Below are positions 10,111-18,444 of a DNA stretch of 64,000 nucleotides, piece after piece; position 1 is the first letter of the stretch, and every line of letters starts with the position of its first letter. Both the position numbers and the translations under genes were made by a program. Under the pieces are notes generated by a model, which saw only the letters and a list, made by a program, of their open reading frames with translations, was not told the origin of the DNA and did not search any database. This stretch comes from Gracilinema caldarium (GTDB lineage: Bacteria; Spirochaetota; Spirochaetia; Treponematales; Breznakiellaceae): positions 79,674 through 143,673 of the forward strand of contig NZ_JAJUHW010000002.1 in NCBI RefSeq assembly GCF_029265695.1, in the 5' to 3' direction.

Positions 10111-10555
10111 AATTTCATCCGCCGAAAGTCTAGAACCCTTACCTTGGATGCACAAACTCGAAGCTTTTGCCTTGCTCATTCTAGAAAAACTTAAAAAAAA
10201 CAATTGGGATATTTCTATTCTTCTTTGTGATGATGAAACTATTCGCCAGCTTAATGCGGAATACCGGAATAAAAATGAACCTACCGATGTTTTATCCTTT
10301 GATCTGGGAGAGACAGTGGAAGAGGATGGAGAAAAGCGATATCTCGCGGGCGATATTGTCATCTCCCTGCAAACCCTGTATGAGAATGCTCATTATTTCA
10401 GCGTAGAGCCCGATGAGGAGTTTCGTCGTCTTGTAATCCATGGTATTCTGCACTTGAGCGGCATGGATCATCAAACTAATGATGCTTCAGAACCGATGCT
10501 GCAGTTTCAGGAACTTCTTCTTGAGCAAACAAAAGAGGAGCATATTCTTTTATGA
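10097..10555 (+). CDS. ybeY: endoribonuclease YbeY
   Basis: Single-strand endoribonuclease for 16S rRNA maturation and ribosome quality control (152 aa). The zinc-binding signature HGILHLSGMDH is intact near residues 115-125, and NAEYRNKNEPTDVLSFD is the other conserved block. The start is a TTG overlapping the end of the HD-phosphohydrolase gene, supported by GGGAGG 7 nt upstream. Its stop overlaps the next start (ATGA). Confidence 0.95.
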   Translation: MNRVEISSAESLEPLPWMHKLEAFALLILEKLKKNNWDISILLCDDETIRQLNAEYRNKNEPTDVLSFDLGETVEEDGEKRYLAGDIVISLQTLYENAHYFSVEPDEEFRRLVIHGILHLSGMDHQTNDASEPMLQFQELLLEQTKEEHILL

Positions 10556-11334
10556 ATATCAAAGAAATCTGGAATCGTTTTTTTAGTGCAGCCACCCAAG
10601 AGGAAATAAAGGAATTTGAAAAGCTGGAATCGGATCAAAAGGACATGATCCGCGGCGTGGTTGAACTTTCTGATACCATGGTTAAGGAAGTCATGGTTCC
10701 TCGAATTGATACGATTTTTCTTTCTGTTGAAATGAACCAGGATGAAATGCTGGAAAAAATCGCTGAGAGCGGACATTCACGATTCCCAGTTTATAAAGAT
10801 ACGATCGATAATGTTATCGGTATTTTGTATGTTAAAGATTTGCTCCGCACTCTCGTTAAGCATGAATCGATTCAGATGCAAACCATACTGCGAAAGCCAT
10901 TTTTTGTTCCCGAATCTAAGCGTATTGATGATCTTCTGCGGGATATGCGCCGCAAACGGGTCCATATTGCCGTAGCCGTGGACGAATATGGCGGCGTTTC
11001 CGGTATCGTCTGCATGGAAGATATTATCGAAGAAATCGTTGGAGATATACAGGACGAATTTGACAATGAACGGGAAGACATACTTCAGATCGGAGATGGG
11101 GTGTATCTCTGCGATGCTCGGCTTAATCTGGAGGATCTGGCGGAAGAACTAAAATTAGATTTACCGGTAAACGATTTTGACACCCTTGGGGGTTTTGTAT
11201 TTGATCTTTTCGGAAAAATACCGGTAAAATACGAAAAAGTCAGCTATGGTGGTCATGATTTCATTATTCAGGACATGGAGGGCCACAAAATCAACACCGT
11301 TAAAATAGTGTTAAAACGGAGCCCGACGGAATGA
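10552..11334 (+). CDS. CBS-domain protein with CorC/HlyC C-terminal domain (TlyC-like)
   Basis: Soluble 260-aa protein. A CBS pair (about residues 45-165) carries VKEVMVPRIDTIFL, SGHSRFPVYKDTIDNVIGILYVKDLL and VAVDEYGGVSGIVCMEDIIEEIVGDI. The CorC_HlyC transporter-associated domain (about 175-257) includes DFDTLGGFVFDLFGKIP. Spirochaetal members are often called hemolysin TlyC, but the family relates to metal-ion homeostasis and haemolytic activity is doubtful. There is no N-terminal DUF21 membrane domain. It sits directly after ybeY with an ATGA overlap. Confidence 0.9.
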   Translation: MNIKEIWNRFFSAATQEEIKEFEKLESDQKDMIRGVVELSDTMVKEVMVPRIDTIFLSVEMNQDEMLEKIAESGHSRFPVYKDTIDNVIGILYVKDLLRTLVKHESIQMQTILRKPFFVPESKRIDDLLRDMRRKRVHIAVAVDEYGGVSGIVCMEDIIEEIVGDIQDEFDNEREDILQIGDGVYLCDARLNLEDLAEELKLDLPVNDFDTLGGFVFDLFGKIPVKYEKVSYGGHDFIIQDMEGHKINTVKIVLKRSPTE

Positions 11335-13304
11335 AACGGAATGCGCTCTCCTTCTTTATCAGCTTGCTGCTCTTTCCCGCACTGCTTTCAGCCCAGCAAA
11401 GCCTTAATACGTGGTTTCAAAAAGGGCAGACCGCAATGGTGCAGGAAGATTGGTATAGCGCTGCGGAAGCATTTCTGGAAGCATTAAAAATCAACCAGTC
11501 CCATGCAGAAAGTGTCGCGGCCCTCGCTGAATGCTATTACCAATTACGGGAATATGACCAAGCCCTTTCCTGGGTTCGGAAGGCAAGAACCCTGAATAGG
11601 GGTTCGATGAATCTGGCTAATCTGGAAGCCCTTATACTTATTGCTATGGGACAGCTCGAAACCGCATCGTCTGTTCTGTCGGAGATTCTGGCCCGGGAAC
11701 CCTATAACAGGGACGCCCTCTTTGCTGCTGCAGAATTAGAACTAGCCCGTGGCAAGGTTGGTGAAGCGGTCAAAAAATACCGCGAGGCGGTTGCCCGATA
11801 TCCCGACGATCGGAGGGCCCTGGTATCACTTGCCTTAGTCCAGGGATCCCTTGGAGACTATGACGCAGCCCGGTTAAATATTACCAGGGCCGTATCTCTC
11901 CATTCAGACGATTATCGAGTCCATTATTATGCTGCTTATCTTGATGCATTAGCGGGTAAATTAGAAAGCGCCGCCGCGTCCCTTGATATCGCCCTCACGC
12001 TTAAACCCAATTTCCTGGCTGCCCATTCCTTGCTTGCCAGTGTTCGCTATCGGGCAAACAGATTCGATGAAGCTGCACGGATTGCGGATCAGATTATAGC
12101 GGCGAATCGTAATGATGTAAGCGCCTGGTATATTAAAGGGATGTCCTTTATCCGGCTTGGACGCTTTGCGGAAGCCCGTCAGATCCTTTCCGTGGCTCTT
12201 TCGATAGACAGCGAAGATGAGTTTATACGAGCCGCCCTGGAAGATACGGTCCTTAAATCAACTGCCCTTGAGTCTTCTGAACGGTCTGTGTGGGCATCCT
12301 GGCATTTTAACAGGGCTCGATCTTTCCAGAGCAATAACCTTTTACAGGAAGCTCTTTTTGAATACCGCAGGGGACTGCGGATACATCCCTATGCTCCAGA
12401 ACGTCAGGAATATGCTGAATTGCTTCGGATTCAGGGATACCCTGGCCGCCAGCTCGAAGAACTCAAGTTTCTGCAAGACATCGGCAGGTCCAATCGAGTC
12501 ATCAATGACACTGTGGAAGCCTATAACTCTTTGCTTTATGATACTCTTCCTCGGATCTGGCAGGTTAACCCCTATACCTTGCAAAACCGTCATTGGAAAG
12601 TTGCGGTCTTCTCGGTAGGTTCTCAATCAGGAATGAAACATGTGGATGCCGGTGCGGTAGCGGCGGCTTATTTTCAGGATTTGCTTAGCCATGACGGCAA
12701 TATTGCGGTTATGTCTTTAGAAATACGGCAGCCCAGTTTTTCATCTGCATTCAGAACTGCCCGAGAGGCTGGAGCGGATTATTTTCTTATACTTTCAGTA
12801 AAGGAACAGGATCGGGACTTATCCATTCAAGCGGATATGTATGTCGGGAGAACAGGATCTTCAGCCGCATCCTTCTCGGTATATAAGGTCGGACAGGACC
12901 GGCTGCGTAATGGGAGCCGCCAAATTGTGTCCCAATTGCAGGCTGCTTTGCCCTTTAGAGCCCTTATTCTGCAGAGAAAGGCAAACCTTGTATTGATTGA
13001 TAAAGGAAAAGCCGATGGTGTTGCCAAATCGAATACCTATCAAATTATTCGAAAGGGCAGCTCTGTGGTACGGAACGAAGGGGTTGGTCTTGTATACTCT
13101 CCAAAGGATGTCATTGGAACCCTGGTTATCGATGAAGTTGATGAACTAGTCTCTCAAGGGACAGCCACCAGAGCAGGCTTTTATGATGAGATCACCAAGG
13201 GCGATGAGGTAATCGCCATCCCTGAAAAAGGGCCAAGCCAATCTGTACCCCAGGATGTATCCATAGATCCTGAGCTGAGGTACCTTCTGAGGACACTCCG
13301 CTAG
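11331..13304 (+). CDS. exported TPR-repeat protein
   Basis: 657-aa protein with a cleavable signal peptide (MKRNALSFFISLLLFPALLSAQQ), so probably periplasmic. About eight TPR units span residues 25-310 (for example GDYDAARLNITRAVSLHSDD and NRFDEAARIADQIIAANRND). A short TPR-like stretch near 330-370 is followed by an alpha/beta domain near 420-520 (WKVAVFSVGSQSG, AREAGADYFLILSV). A beta-rich C-terminus has NLVLIDKGKADGVAKSNTYQIIRKG. That last part resembles the C-terminal fold of envelope proteins such as FlgT, but this is only a visual resemblance. It is the last gene of the phoH run and ends 2 bp from a convergent gene. Role probably in envelope assembly; unproven. Confidence 0.75.
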   Translation: MKRNALSFFISLLLFPALLSAQQSLNTWFQKGQTAMVQEDWYSAAEAFLEALKINQSHAESVAALAECYYQLREYDQALSWVRKARTLNRGSMNLANLEALILIAMGQLETASSVLSEILAREPYNRDALFAAAELELARGKVGEAVKKYREAVARYPDDRRALVSLALVQGSLGDYDAARLNITRAVSLHSDDYRVHYYAAYLDALAGKLESAAASLDIALTLKPNFLAAHSLLASVRYRANRFDEAARIADQIIAANRNDVSAWYIKGMSFIRLGRFAEARQILSVALSIDSEDEFIRAALEDTVLKSTALESSERSVWASWHFNRARSFQSNNLLQEALFEYRRGLRIHPYAPERQEYAELLRIQGYPGRQLEELKFLQDIGRSNRVINDTVEAYNSLLYDTLPRIWQVNPYTLQNRHWKVAVFSVGSQSGMKHVDAGAVAAAYFQDLLSHDGNIAVMSLEIRQPSFSSAFRTAREAGADYFLILSVKEQDRDLSIQADMYVGRTGSSAASFSVYKVGQDRLRNGSRQIVSQLQAALPFRALILQRKANLVLIDKGKADGVAKSNTYQIIRKGSSVVRNEGVGLVYSPKDVIGTLVIDEVDELVSQGTATRAGFYDEITKGDEVIAIPEKGPSQSVPQDVSIDPELRYLLRTLR

Positions 13305-13306
13305 TA

Positions 13307-14551
13307 TCACATACCCTTTGATTGCAGCAGGGGCAATATGGATTGGATCCATTCGCGTGCCTCTGCAGGATAGGTGTTTTGCATAAGTAAAAATTCAAAG
13401 AGGGCTTCGCGGTACTTCTCCGTCATATAATATGCTTGACCAAGATAGAACCTGCCTCGGGCTTCTATAATAGACGATCTTGGCAAAGATAAAAAACGTA
13501 CCAGCTGGTCAATGACCTCATTCCAATCTCTGCTTGCAAAAGGCCCCTGTACGATGGAGCGAAGGGTAAATTCTTCTCCGCCTCCGGAGGCATTAAGATC
13601 CTGAGAAAAGGCCCGAGGTTTTTTAAGAACCATTTTTTGCGGTTCTGGGAATGGCAAAGAGGCGACAGCCTTTTGAGTCTCCGGGCTAAGCGGGAGAGCG
13701 AGAGGTGGCAAAATAATCGTATTATCTGCACTGGGGACAGCGGCTGAGATAGAAAGTGTGGGAAGCGGAATAGAGCGAATGTTCTGCTGGGGCCCCGGAA
13801 GACCGATACGGAACGAACCAGCGGGAACCTCAGCGGGTACCAGGGTTGTATTTTTTCCCGCTTCAAGATTTAATTTCCCCTGTTTAATATCGTCCTCGAA
13901 AACCAATGCGTAGTAATAAGAAATATCTGGGACTGGATAGTCAACAAAGGGACTCGATGTAATACCCCCTTGAACGATGACTGCCTGAAGAAGATCCTGT
14001 ATATGCCGTATGGGCTGGGTACTCCGATATAAAACAAGCGGCCGGCTTGATGTGGTTTCGGAACCGTTTAATGAAAAAGAAAGCAGGATACTATCCTTTT
14101 GTACTTCTGTTTTGAGTGAGGATATATTCTGGTACTTTGAATCGGATTGAGAAAGCACAAGATTTGTTTTCTTTACATCCAACTCTACATAGTTCGTATT
14201 GGGAATCCTAACCATGTATGGATTTCCATCAGATCCGCTCGCAAGCACCAGATATGACCTAAGCCCATCGGATTCAATAGGTTCAATATAGGACTGAACG
14301 CCATGGGGAACCTGTATGCTATCCAGGTCCTTTGGGGTACTGGAACCGGCGGGAATAATTTTGCGGATAATGGTGACGGGTCCGGTACTGTCGGGAGCAT
14401 CAATCCATTGAAGACGGACTACATTGTCCTGAACGGCAGCGGTAAGCTGCCGAACAAAGGGAAGCGCAGATGTCGTATCTTCTGCAAGGATCGGATATAA
14501 TTTACTTAGCGCTATTAAAATAAGCAGGAAAACCTTTTCCGGATGTTTCAT
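13307..14551 (-). CDS. exported protein with Fn3-like segments and a C-terminal TPR-like motif, function unknown
   Basis: Not recognised as a named family. The start is placed at the second ATG (MKHPEKVFLLILIALSKLYPILAEDT), which gives a signal peptide and 414 aa. The longer ORF (14569) would begin inside a TATACT -10 element 6 nt upstream of this ATG. Two similar beta-type segments (TAAVQDNVVRLQWIDAPDS near residue 35 and TEVQKDSILLSFSLNGSE near 140) suggest fibronectin-III-like modules. The end (ARGRFYLGQAYYMTEKYREA) is one clear TPR helix pair. Probably periplasmic or surface-associated. It is convergent with the TPR gene (2-bp gap) and divergent from the Cas2-like gene. Confidence 0.7.
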   Translation of the reverse strand: MKHPEKVFLLILIALSKLYPILAEDTTSALPFVRQLTAAVQDNVVRLQWIDAPDSTGPVTIIRKIIPAGSSTPKDLDSIQVPHGVQSYIEPIESDGLRSYLVLASGSDGNPYMVRIPNTNYVELDVKKTNLVLSQSDSKYQNISSLKTEVQKDSILLSFSLNGSETTSSRPLVLYRSTQPIRHIQDLLQAVIVQGGITSSPFVDYPVPDISYYYALVFEDDIKQGKLNLEAGKNTTLVPAEVPAGSFRIGLPGPQQNIRSIPLPTLSISAAVPSADNTIILPPLALPLSPETQKAVASLPFPEPQKMVLKKPRAFSQDLNASGGGEEFTLRSIVQGPFASRDWNEVIDQLVRFLSLPRSSIIEARGRFYLGQAYYMTEKYREALFEFLLMQNTYPAEAREWIQSILPLLQSKGM

Positions 14552-14557
14552 AGAAAC

Positions 14558-14563
14558 AGTATA
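14558..14563 (-). promoter_or_regulatory. -10 element of the exported-protein gene (leaderless type)
   Basis: On the minus strand TATACT is followed by GTTTCT (6 nt) and then ATGAAACAT. No ribosome-binding site fits before this ATG and no good -35 is apparent. The 6-nt spacing matches that of three other genes in the window. Confidence 0.45.
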
Positions 14564-14621
14564 CTCCATTGTTTAATTTTCGGCTATTTTTTTACAAGTA
14601 AACAGCTCTTAGAATACGGGT

Positions 14622-14650
14622 TTGACAGAACGGTCCCTTTTCCGTAAGCT
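14622..14650 (+). promoter_or_regulatory. sigma-70 promoter of the Cas2-like gene (leaderless type)
   Basis: A perfect TTGACA -35 (14622-14627), a 17-nt spacer and TAAGCT (14645-14650) are followed by ACTGGT and then ATG. The predicted transcription start coincides with the start codon. Probably drives the Cas2-like gene and prfB. Confidence 0.65.
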
Positions 14651-14656
14651 ACTGGT

Positions 14657-14935
14657 ATGTTTGTATCGGTAGCCTTGGATCCCGGGTCGGAAGAACGGGC
14701 TCGAGAATTGGCAGATTTACTTGCCCAGTATGGATTTGAAAAAATTCAGCGCGGTTTGTGGGAATCTGGTCTTTTTCATCCTTCCAGCCTTGATCGGTTA
14801 AAGCGCGATATAGACCGTATTACCGATGCCTTTGACCGGATTCGTATTTTTCAATATCCTGTTGAAGGCACCTTGGTTATTTCCTCGCTGAAAGACAAAA
14901 AATGGCGGCGTCTTATTGTCCGCCCTTCAACATAA
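14657..14935 (+). CDS. Cas2-like small protein, orphan
   Basis: 92-aa protein whose plan resembles the CRISPR-associated Cas2 / VapD ferredoxin-like family. A first strand ends in Asp (MFVSVALDP, D8, where Cas2 has its conserved Asp). A helix-strand unit RELADLLAQYGFEKIQRGLWES follows, close to the Cas2 pattern 'LxxYGFxRIQxSVFE', then a second helix (SLDRLKRDIDRITD) and a strand pair (DRIRIFQYPVEGTLVISSL). No cas1, other cas gene or repeat array is present. It stands 11 nt before prfB behind its own strong promoter. It could be a nuclease, a toxin-like RNase or a repurposed dimeric fold. Similarity is judged by eye; function unknown. Confidence 0.65.
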   Translation: MFVSVALDPGSEERARELADLLAQYGFEKIQRGLWESGLFHPSSLDRLKRDIDRITDAFDRIRIFQYPVEGTLVISSLKDKKWRRLIVRPST

Positions 14936-14946
14936 GGAGACTTAAT

Positions 14947-16066
14947 ATGCTGCTTTCCGAATTAGGTGGTCCTATCCAGGACCTCAAAGCACAAATTTAT
15001 GACACCTGGAGGCGTCTTTGAAGCCGCAGGTTTTGAAGAAAAAATAAAAAATCTTGAAGAAAAAACCCAAGCAAGTGATTTTTGGAACGATTCAGCCAGA
15101 GCTGAAAAAGTAATGAACGAAATAAAGGCCCTTAAGGCTCGGTATGAACCGTGGAAAAGTCTGGTGGCAGAGATTGATGATGTGGAAGTTCTCTACCAGC
15201 TCGCCAGTGCTGAAAATGACGAATCCCATGCGGGGGAAATAGAAACAACCTTAAAAGAACTACAGAAACGGTTTGAAAAACAAAATCTTGTAGAACTCAT
15301 GTCCGGAGAAGTAGATCAAAGCAGCTGCTTCTTAACGGTACATGCAGGTGCTGGAGGAACCGAGGCCTGCGATTGGGCTCAGATGCTGTACCGAATGTAT
15401 GTACGATGGGCGGAGCGGAAAGGATATTCTATAGAAGAAGTCGATATGCTCGAAGCCGAGGGCGGCATTAAGTCGGCAACAGTAAAAATTGATGGTGATT
15501 ATGCCTATGGGTACCTTAAGGGTGAATCCGGGGTACATCGGCTGGTACGCATTTCGCCCTTCGATGCCAACGCACGGCGGCATACATCATTTGCATCGGT
15601 GTATGTCTTCCCCGTTCTCGATGATTCTATAGAGGTGGAAATTAGACCTGAAGATCTTCGTATCGATACATACCGTTCTGGAGGTGCGGGCGGACAGCAT
15701 GTTAACAAGACTGACAGTGCGGTACGTCTCACCCATCTTCCTACCGGTATTGTGGTAGCCTGCCAAAACGAGCGAAGTCAGATTAAAAACAAAGCGACAG
15801 CAATGAGCATGCTTAAGGCCCGGCTTTACGAATATTACCGGGCTGAAAAAGAAAAAGAAAACGAGCGCTTTGCCCAGGAGAAAAAAGACATTTCTTGGGG
15901 TAACCAGATTAGGTCCTATGTGTTTCAGCCATATACGTTGGTTAAGGATTCCCGTACTAAAATAGAAGTGGGGAACATTCAGGCCGTGATGGATGGCGAC
16001 ATAGATGTGTTTATTGAGGAGTATCTCCGTTTTGCATGGCATAATTCACAGCAGCAGTCTTCATAA
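14947..16066 (+). CDS. prfB: peptide chain release factor 2, +1 programmed frameshift
   Basis: RF2 releases completed peptides at UGA and UAA codons. The first 24 codons (MLLSELGGPIQDLKAQIYDTWRRL) end in an in-frame TGA at 15019. A +1 shift on CTT-T moves translation into the long frame (EAAGFEEKIKN...). The ORF track missed the true start and begins at an artefactual codon at 14966. The GGQ motif (RSGGAGGQHVNKTDSAVR) and the RF domain are intact. The start has AAGGAG at suitable spacing. Full length after the shift is about 372 aa, normal for RF2. The gene is presumably autoregulated by RF2 level. Its end overlaps the start region of the PEGA-protein gene. Confidence 0.97.
15008..15021 (+). 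promoter_or_regulatory. prfB +1 programmed frameshift site
   Basis: GGAGG (15008-15012), a 3-nt spacer, CTT and TGA (15019-15021) reproduce the canonical bacterial RF2 recoding site: an internal Shine-Dalgarno at exact spacing, a slippery CUU codon and a UGA stop. Slow termination when RF2 is scarce favours the shift. Confidence 0.95.
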
Positions 16067-17528
16067 ATTATCCTTTGTTGTCATTTTATGGGGAATGCTG
16101 CTGTTCCCGCTGCATTCTGTTTCTGGTCTTGGCACTGCAGAACAGACAAAACCGGAACCGCAGGCAGAAAAACAGAATGCAGTGATTTATGTATGCGATA
16201 TTGATGTATCTCAACTCCCTTCTGAACAGAAAATTGCTGGCCGACGCCTCCGCAATGAGTTTCTGCATATTTTAGGCCAGATTCAAAGGCGTAAAAGAAG
16301 ATCCGAAGAAATACTTCTATACCGGGATTCACTCTGGAAAGAATGGAAGGCTCGGGCTGCAAAATCGCTGACAGAGGCCCGCAATAGCCGGGATACTCTT
16401 TTTTTTAAGGGCTATTCTGAAAACACCTATAAAAAAGAACTGATTAAAATCGAGGCTTCAATTCGAGATTTAGAAAATAACTATGCCGCTGTCCAAACCA
16501 ATCCCCCCAACATAGCGGAAATAGTAACGCTATCCTTACATAAGGATATGGCTAGTGGAAATTTTAAGAATGCTCCCTCTTTGGATGGACGGAAAAAGTT
16601 TTGCACCGAACAGGGTGTGGATTTTCTTGTGGTAAGTTCCCTTCGTGAACTCTATGGCCGCTGGATACTGACATACAGCCTGTATCGTGCGGTCGATGAT
16701 ACGGTGATGTATACAGACACATTGGCTTTTTCCCCGGAAGAACTGGAATCGATACTGCCCCTGTTTGCTACATCCCTTTATGAGACCCTATCCGGAGAAC
16801 CTGCGGGGGCCATACAAATTATGGCAAAGCCTGAGAATTCTGAAATAATTGTAAATGAAAAAATGATGGGGAAGGGTAATACATCTGTTATAGAGGGGCC
16901 TCCTGAAGTACTTTTTGTACAGGTAACTCATCCTGCGTATTTCCCTGCTGAATTTACGATTGAACGCCGATCGAATGAGCTCAGCACAGCGAGCATCGCT
17001 CTCACTCCCATGGCGCAGTATGCACTCCGTCTGGAGATTCAAAATAAAGAAAATTTCTCGCTCTATGTTAATGGTCTTTACAGAGGAAATACGCCTTCAG
17101 ATATAACTCTTCCAGCAGGAAACTATGTCCTCCAGATTATAAAAAATGAAGGTGAAACAGAGATTCAATCGAAGCTGCTCGTTTTAAAATCGAAAGACGG
17201 TCTTGTATCCCTATCAGAAAACGATGTGCAGTCAAGAGGAAAGAAAACGGTAGAGCAGGCACGAAAGGGGTTCTATGGAGCATTCGGCCGTTTTTGGCTG
17301 GCCTTGCCGGCGGCCTTTCTTCTCAGCGGCATAACAGATACGTATATTAACGCTTACAACCTAAGCGGTAACAGGGATTTGATTAATCCTGCGACAACTT
17401 TTTATTATTCATCCCAGGGAGCCTGGGTAGTCACGGGTATTTTTTTAATTGAGTCCCTGTTCCGTTTAGGCTTCTATGTGTATAGTGCATCAAATGGAGC
17501 TAGTACGGTAATTGAACCAAAACAATAA
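16032..17528 (+). CDS. PEGA-domain membrane protein
   Basis: About 498 aa. The start is set at TTG 16032, which has GAGGAG about 10 nt upstream and yields a signal-anchor (KLSFVVILWGMLLFPLHSVSG); the ORF-track ATG at 16005 lies deeper inside prfB. A charged helical region (about residues 60-160, rich in Lys, Arg and Glu) precedes two PEGA-like beta modules: AGAIQIMAKPENSEIIVNEK near 255 and FSLYVNGLYRGNTPSDITLPAG near 340. Two membrane segments lie near the C-terminus (FWLALPAAFLLSGI and VVTGIFLIESLFRLGFYVY). PEGA modules are surface beta-domains; role unknown. It lies between prfB and ftsY. Confidence 0.7.
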   Translation: MHGIIHSSSLHKLSFVVILWGMLLFPLHSVSGLGTAEQTKPEPQAEKQNAVIYVCDIDVSQLPSEQKIAGRRLRNEFLHILGQIQRRKRRSEEILLYRDSLWKEWKARAAKSLTEARNSRDTLFFKGYSENTYKKELIKIEASIRDLENNYAAVQTNPPNIAEIVTLSLHKDMASGNFKNAPSLDGRKKFCTEQGVDFLVVSSLRELYGRWILTYSLYRAVDDTVMYTDTLAFSPEELESILPLFATSLYETLSGEPAGAIQIMAKPENSEIIVNEKMMGKGNTSVIEGPPEVLFVQVTHPAYFPAEFTIERRSNELSTASIALTPMAQYALRLEIQNKENFSLYVNGLYRGNTPSDITLPAGNYVLQIIKNEGETEIQSKLLVLKSKDGLVSLSENDVQSRGKKTVEQARKGFYGAFGRFWLALPAAFLLSGITDTYINAYNLSGNRDLINPATTFYYSSQGAWVVTGIFLIESLFRLGFYVYSASNGASTVIEPKQ

Positions 17529-17546
17529 AATGAAAGGATGGTATTT

Positions 17547-18437
17547 GTGGCAAGCGGCACATTTGCGGATAAGTTAAAGCGTCTTCTGGGACTTGAAGGG
17601 AGACTTTCTGATGAACTCTTTGATGATTTAACTGATTTGCTTGTAGAAGGTGATTTTGGCGCTGCAGAGGCTTATAAAACGGTAGATGCCTTAAAGGCTT
17701 ATTGCAAAAAGCAGGGTGCGAGCGAAGTCGAAGCAGTGAAAACAATACTATCTCAGCTGCTTACCGAGCAGCTACAGAAAGTGCCACAATCTCAAGCTGT
17801 ATTACAAAAGCCCGATCGGCTGACTATAATGCTTCTTTTAGGTGTAAACGGAGTCGGCAAAACGACAACCTGCGCAAAGCTTGCCAGTCAGTATCAGCGC
17901 CTATACCAGATCCGGCCCATCCTCGCAGCAGCCGATACGTTCCGGGCTGCCGCTATAGATCAGCTTAAAATACACGGGGAACGGCTTGGATTGCGGGTAG
18001 TGGCCCATAAGCAGGGCGGTGACCCTGGGGCCGTCGTTTTTGATGCAATCGAAGCGGCCCAGGCATCCGCTTCTCCCCTCGTGATTGGAGATACCGCTGG
18101 CCGCATGCACACAAAATCTGCTCTTGTGGAAGAATTAAAAAAAATCGATAGGATTGTGCTATCCAAAGCGCAGGATGCGCGATATTACAAATTATTGGTA
18201 CTGGATGCCACTACAGGACGCAATGCGCTTGCCCAGGCAGAGGTATTCCACAGTGCAGTAAAATTAGACGGTGTCATCCTTACTAAATATGATTCAAGCG
18301 CTAAGGGCGGAGTTATCTTTTCTCTGGCTGAGTCCTTATCGCTCCCGGTGCTTTATCTATGCACTGGAGAACAATATAACGACATCCGTCAGTTTGATTC
18401 TGAAGCCTTTGTCAAAGAATTTATAGGAATATCCTAA
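17547..18437 (+). CDS. ftsY: signal recognition particle receptor FtsY
   Basis: SRP-receptor GTPase that docks ribosome-SRP complexes at the membrane. A short N domain (FADKLKRLLGLEG...) is followed by the G domain: GVNGVGKTTTCAKLA near residue 98, a DTFRAAAIDQLK block, DTAGRMHTKSALVEELKKI near 181 and TKYDSSAKGG near 246. At about 296 aa it lacks the acidic A domain of E. coli FtsY, as is common. Start: GTG 17547 has GAAAGGA 8 nt upstream, whereas the ATG at 17538 overlaps that sequence, so GTG is preferred. Confidence 0.95.
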   Translation: MASGTFADKLKRLLGLEGRLSDELFDDLTDLLVEGDFGAAEAYKTVDALKAYCKKQGASEVEAVKTILSQLLTEQLQKVPQSQAVLQKPDRLTIMLLLGVNGVGKTTTCAKLASQYQRLYQIRPILAAADTFRAAAIDQLKIHGERLGLRVVAHKQGGDPGAVVFDAIEAAQASASPLVIGDTAGRMHTKSALVEELKKIDRIVLSKAQDARYYKLLVLDATTGRNALAQAEVFHSAVKLDGVILTKYDSSAKGGVIFSLAESLSLPVLYLCTGEQYNDIRQFDSEAFVKEFIGIS

Positions 18438-18444
18438 TCCGCTT

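Noticed and set aside
14657-14935. CRISPR system suggested by the Cas2-like gene
   Set aside because: No repeat array, cas1 or other cas gene was found near it or noticed elsewhere in the window.
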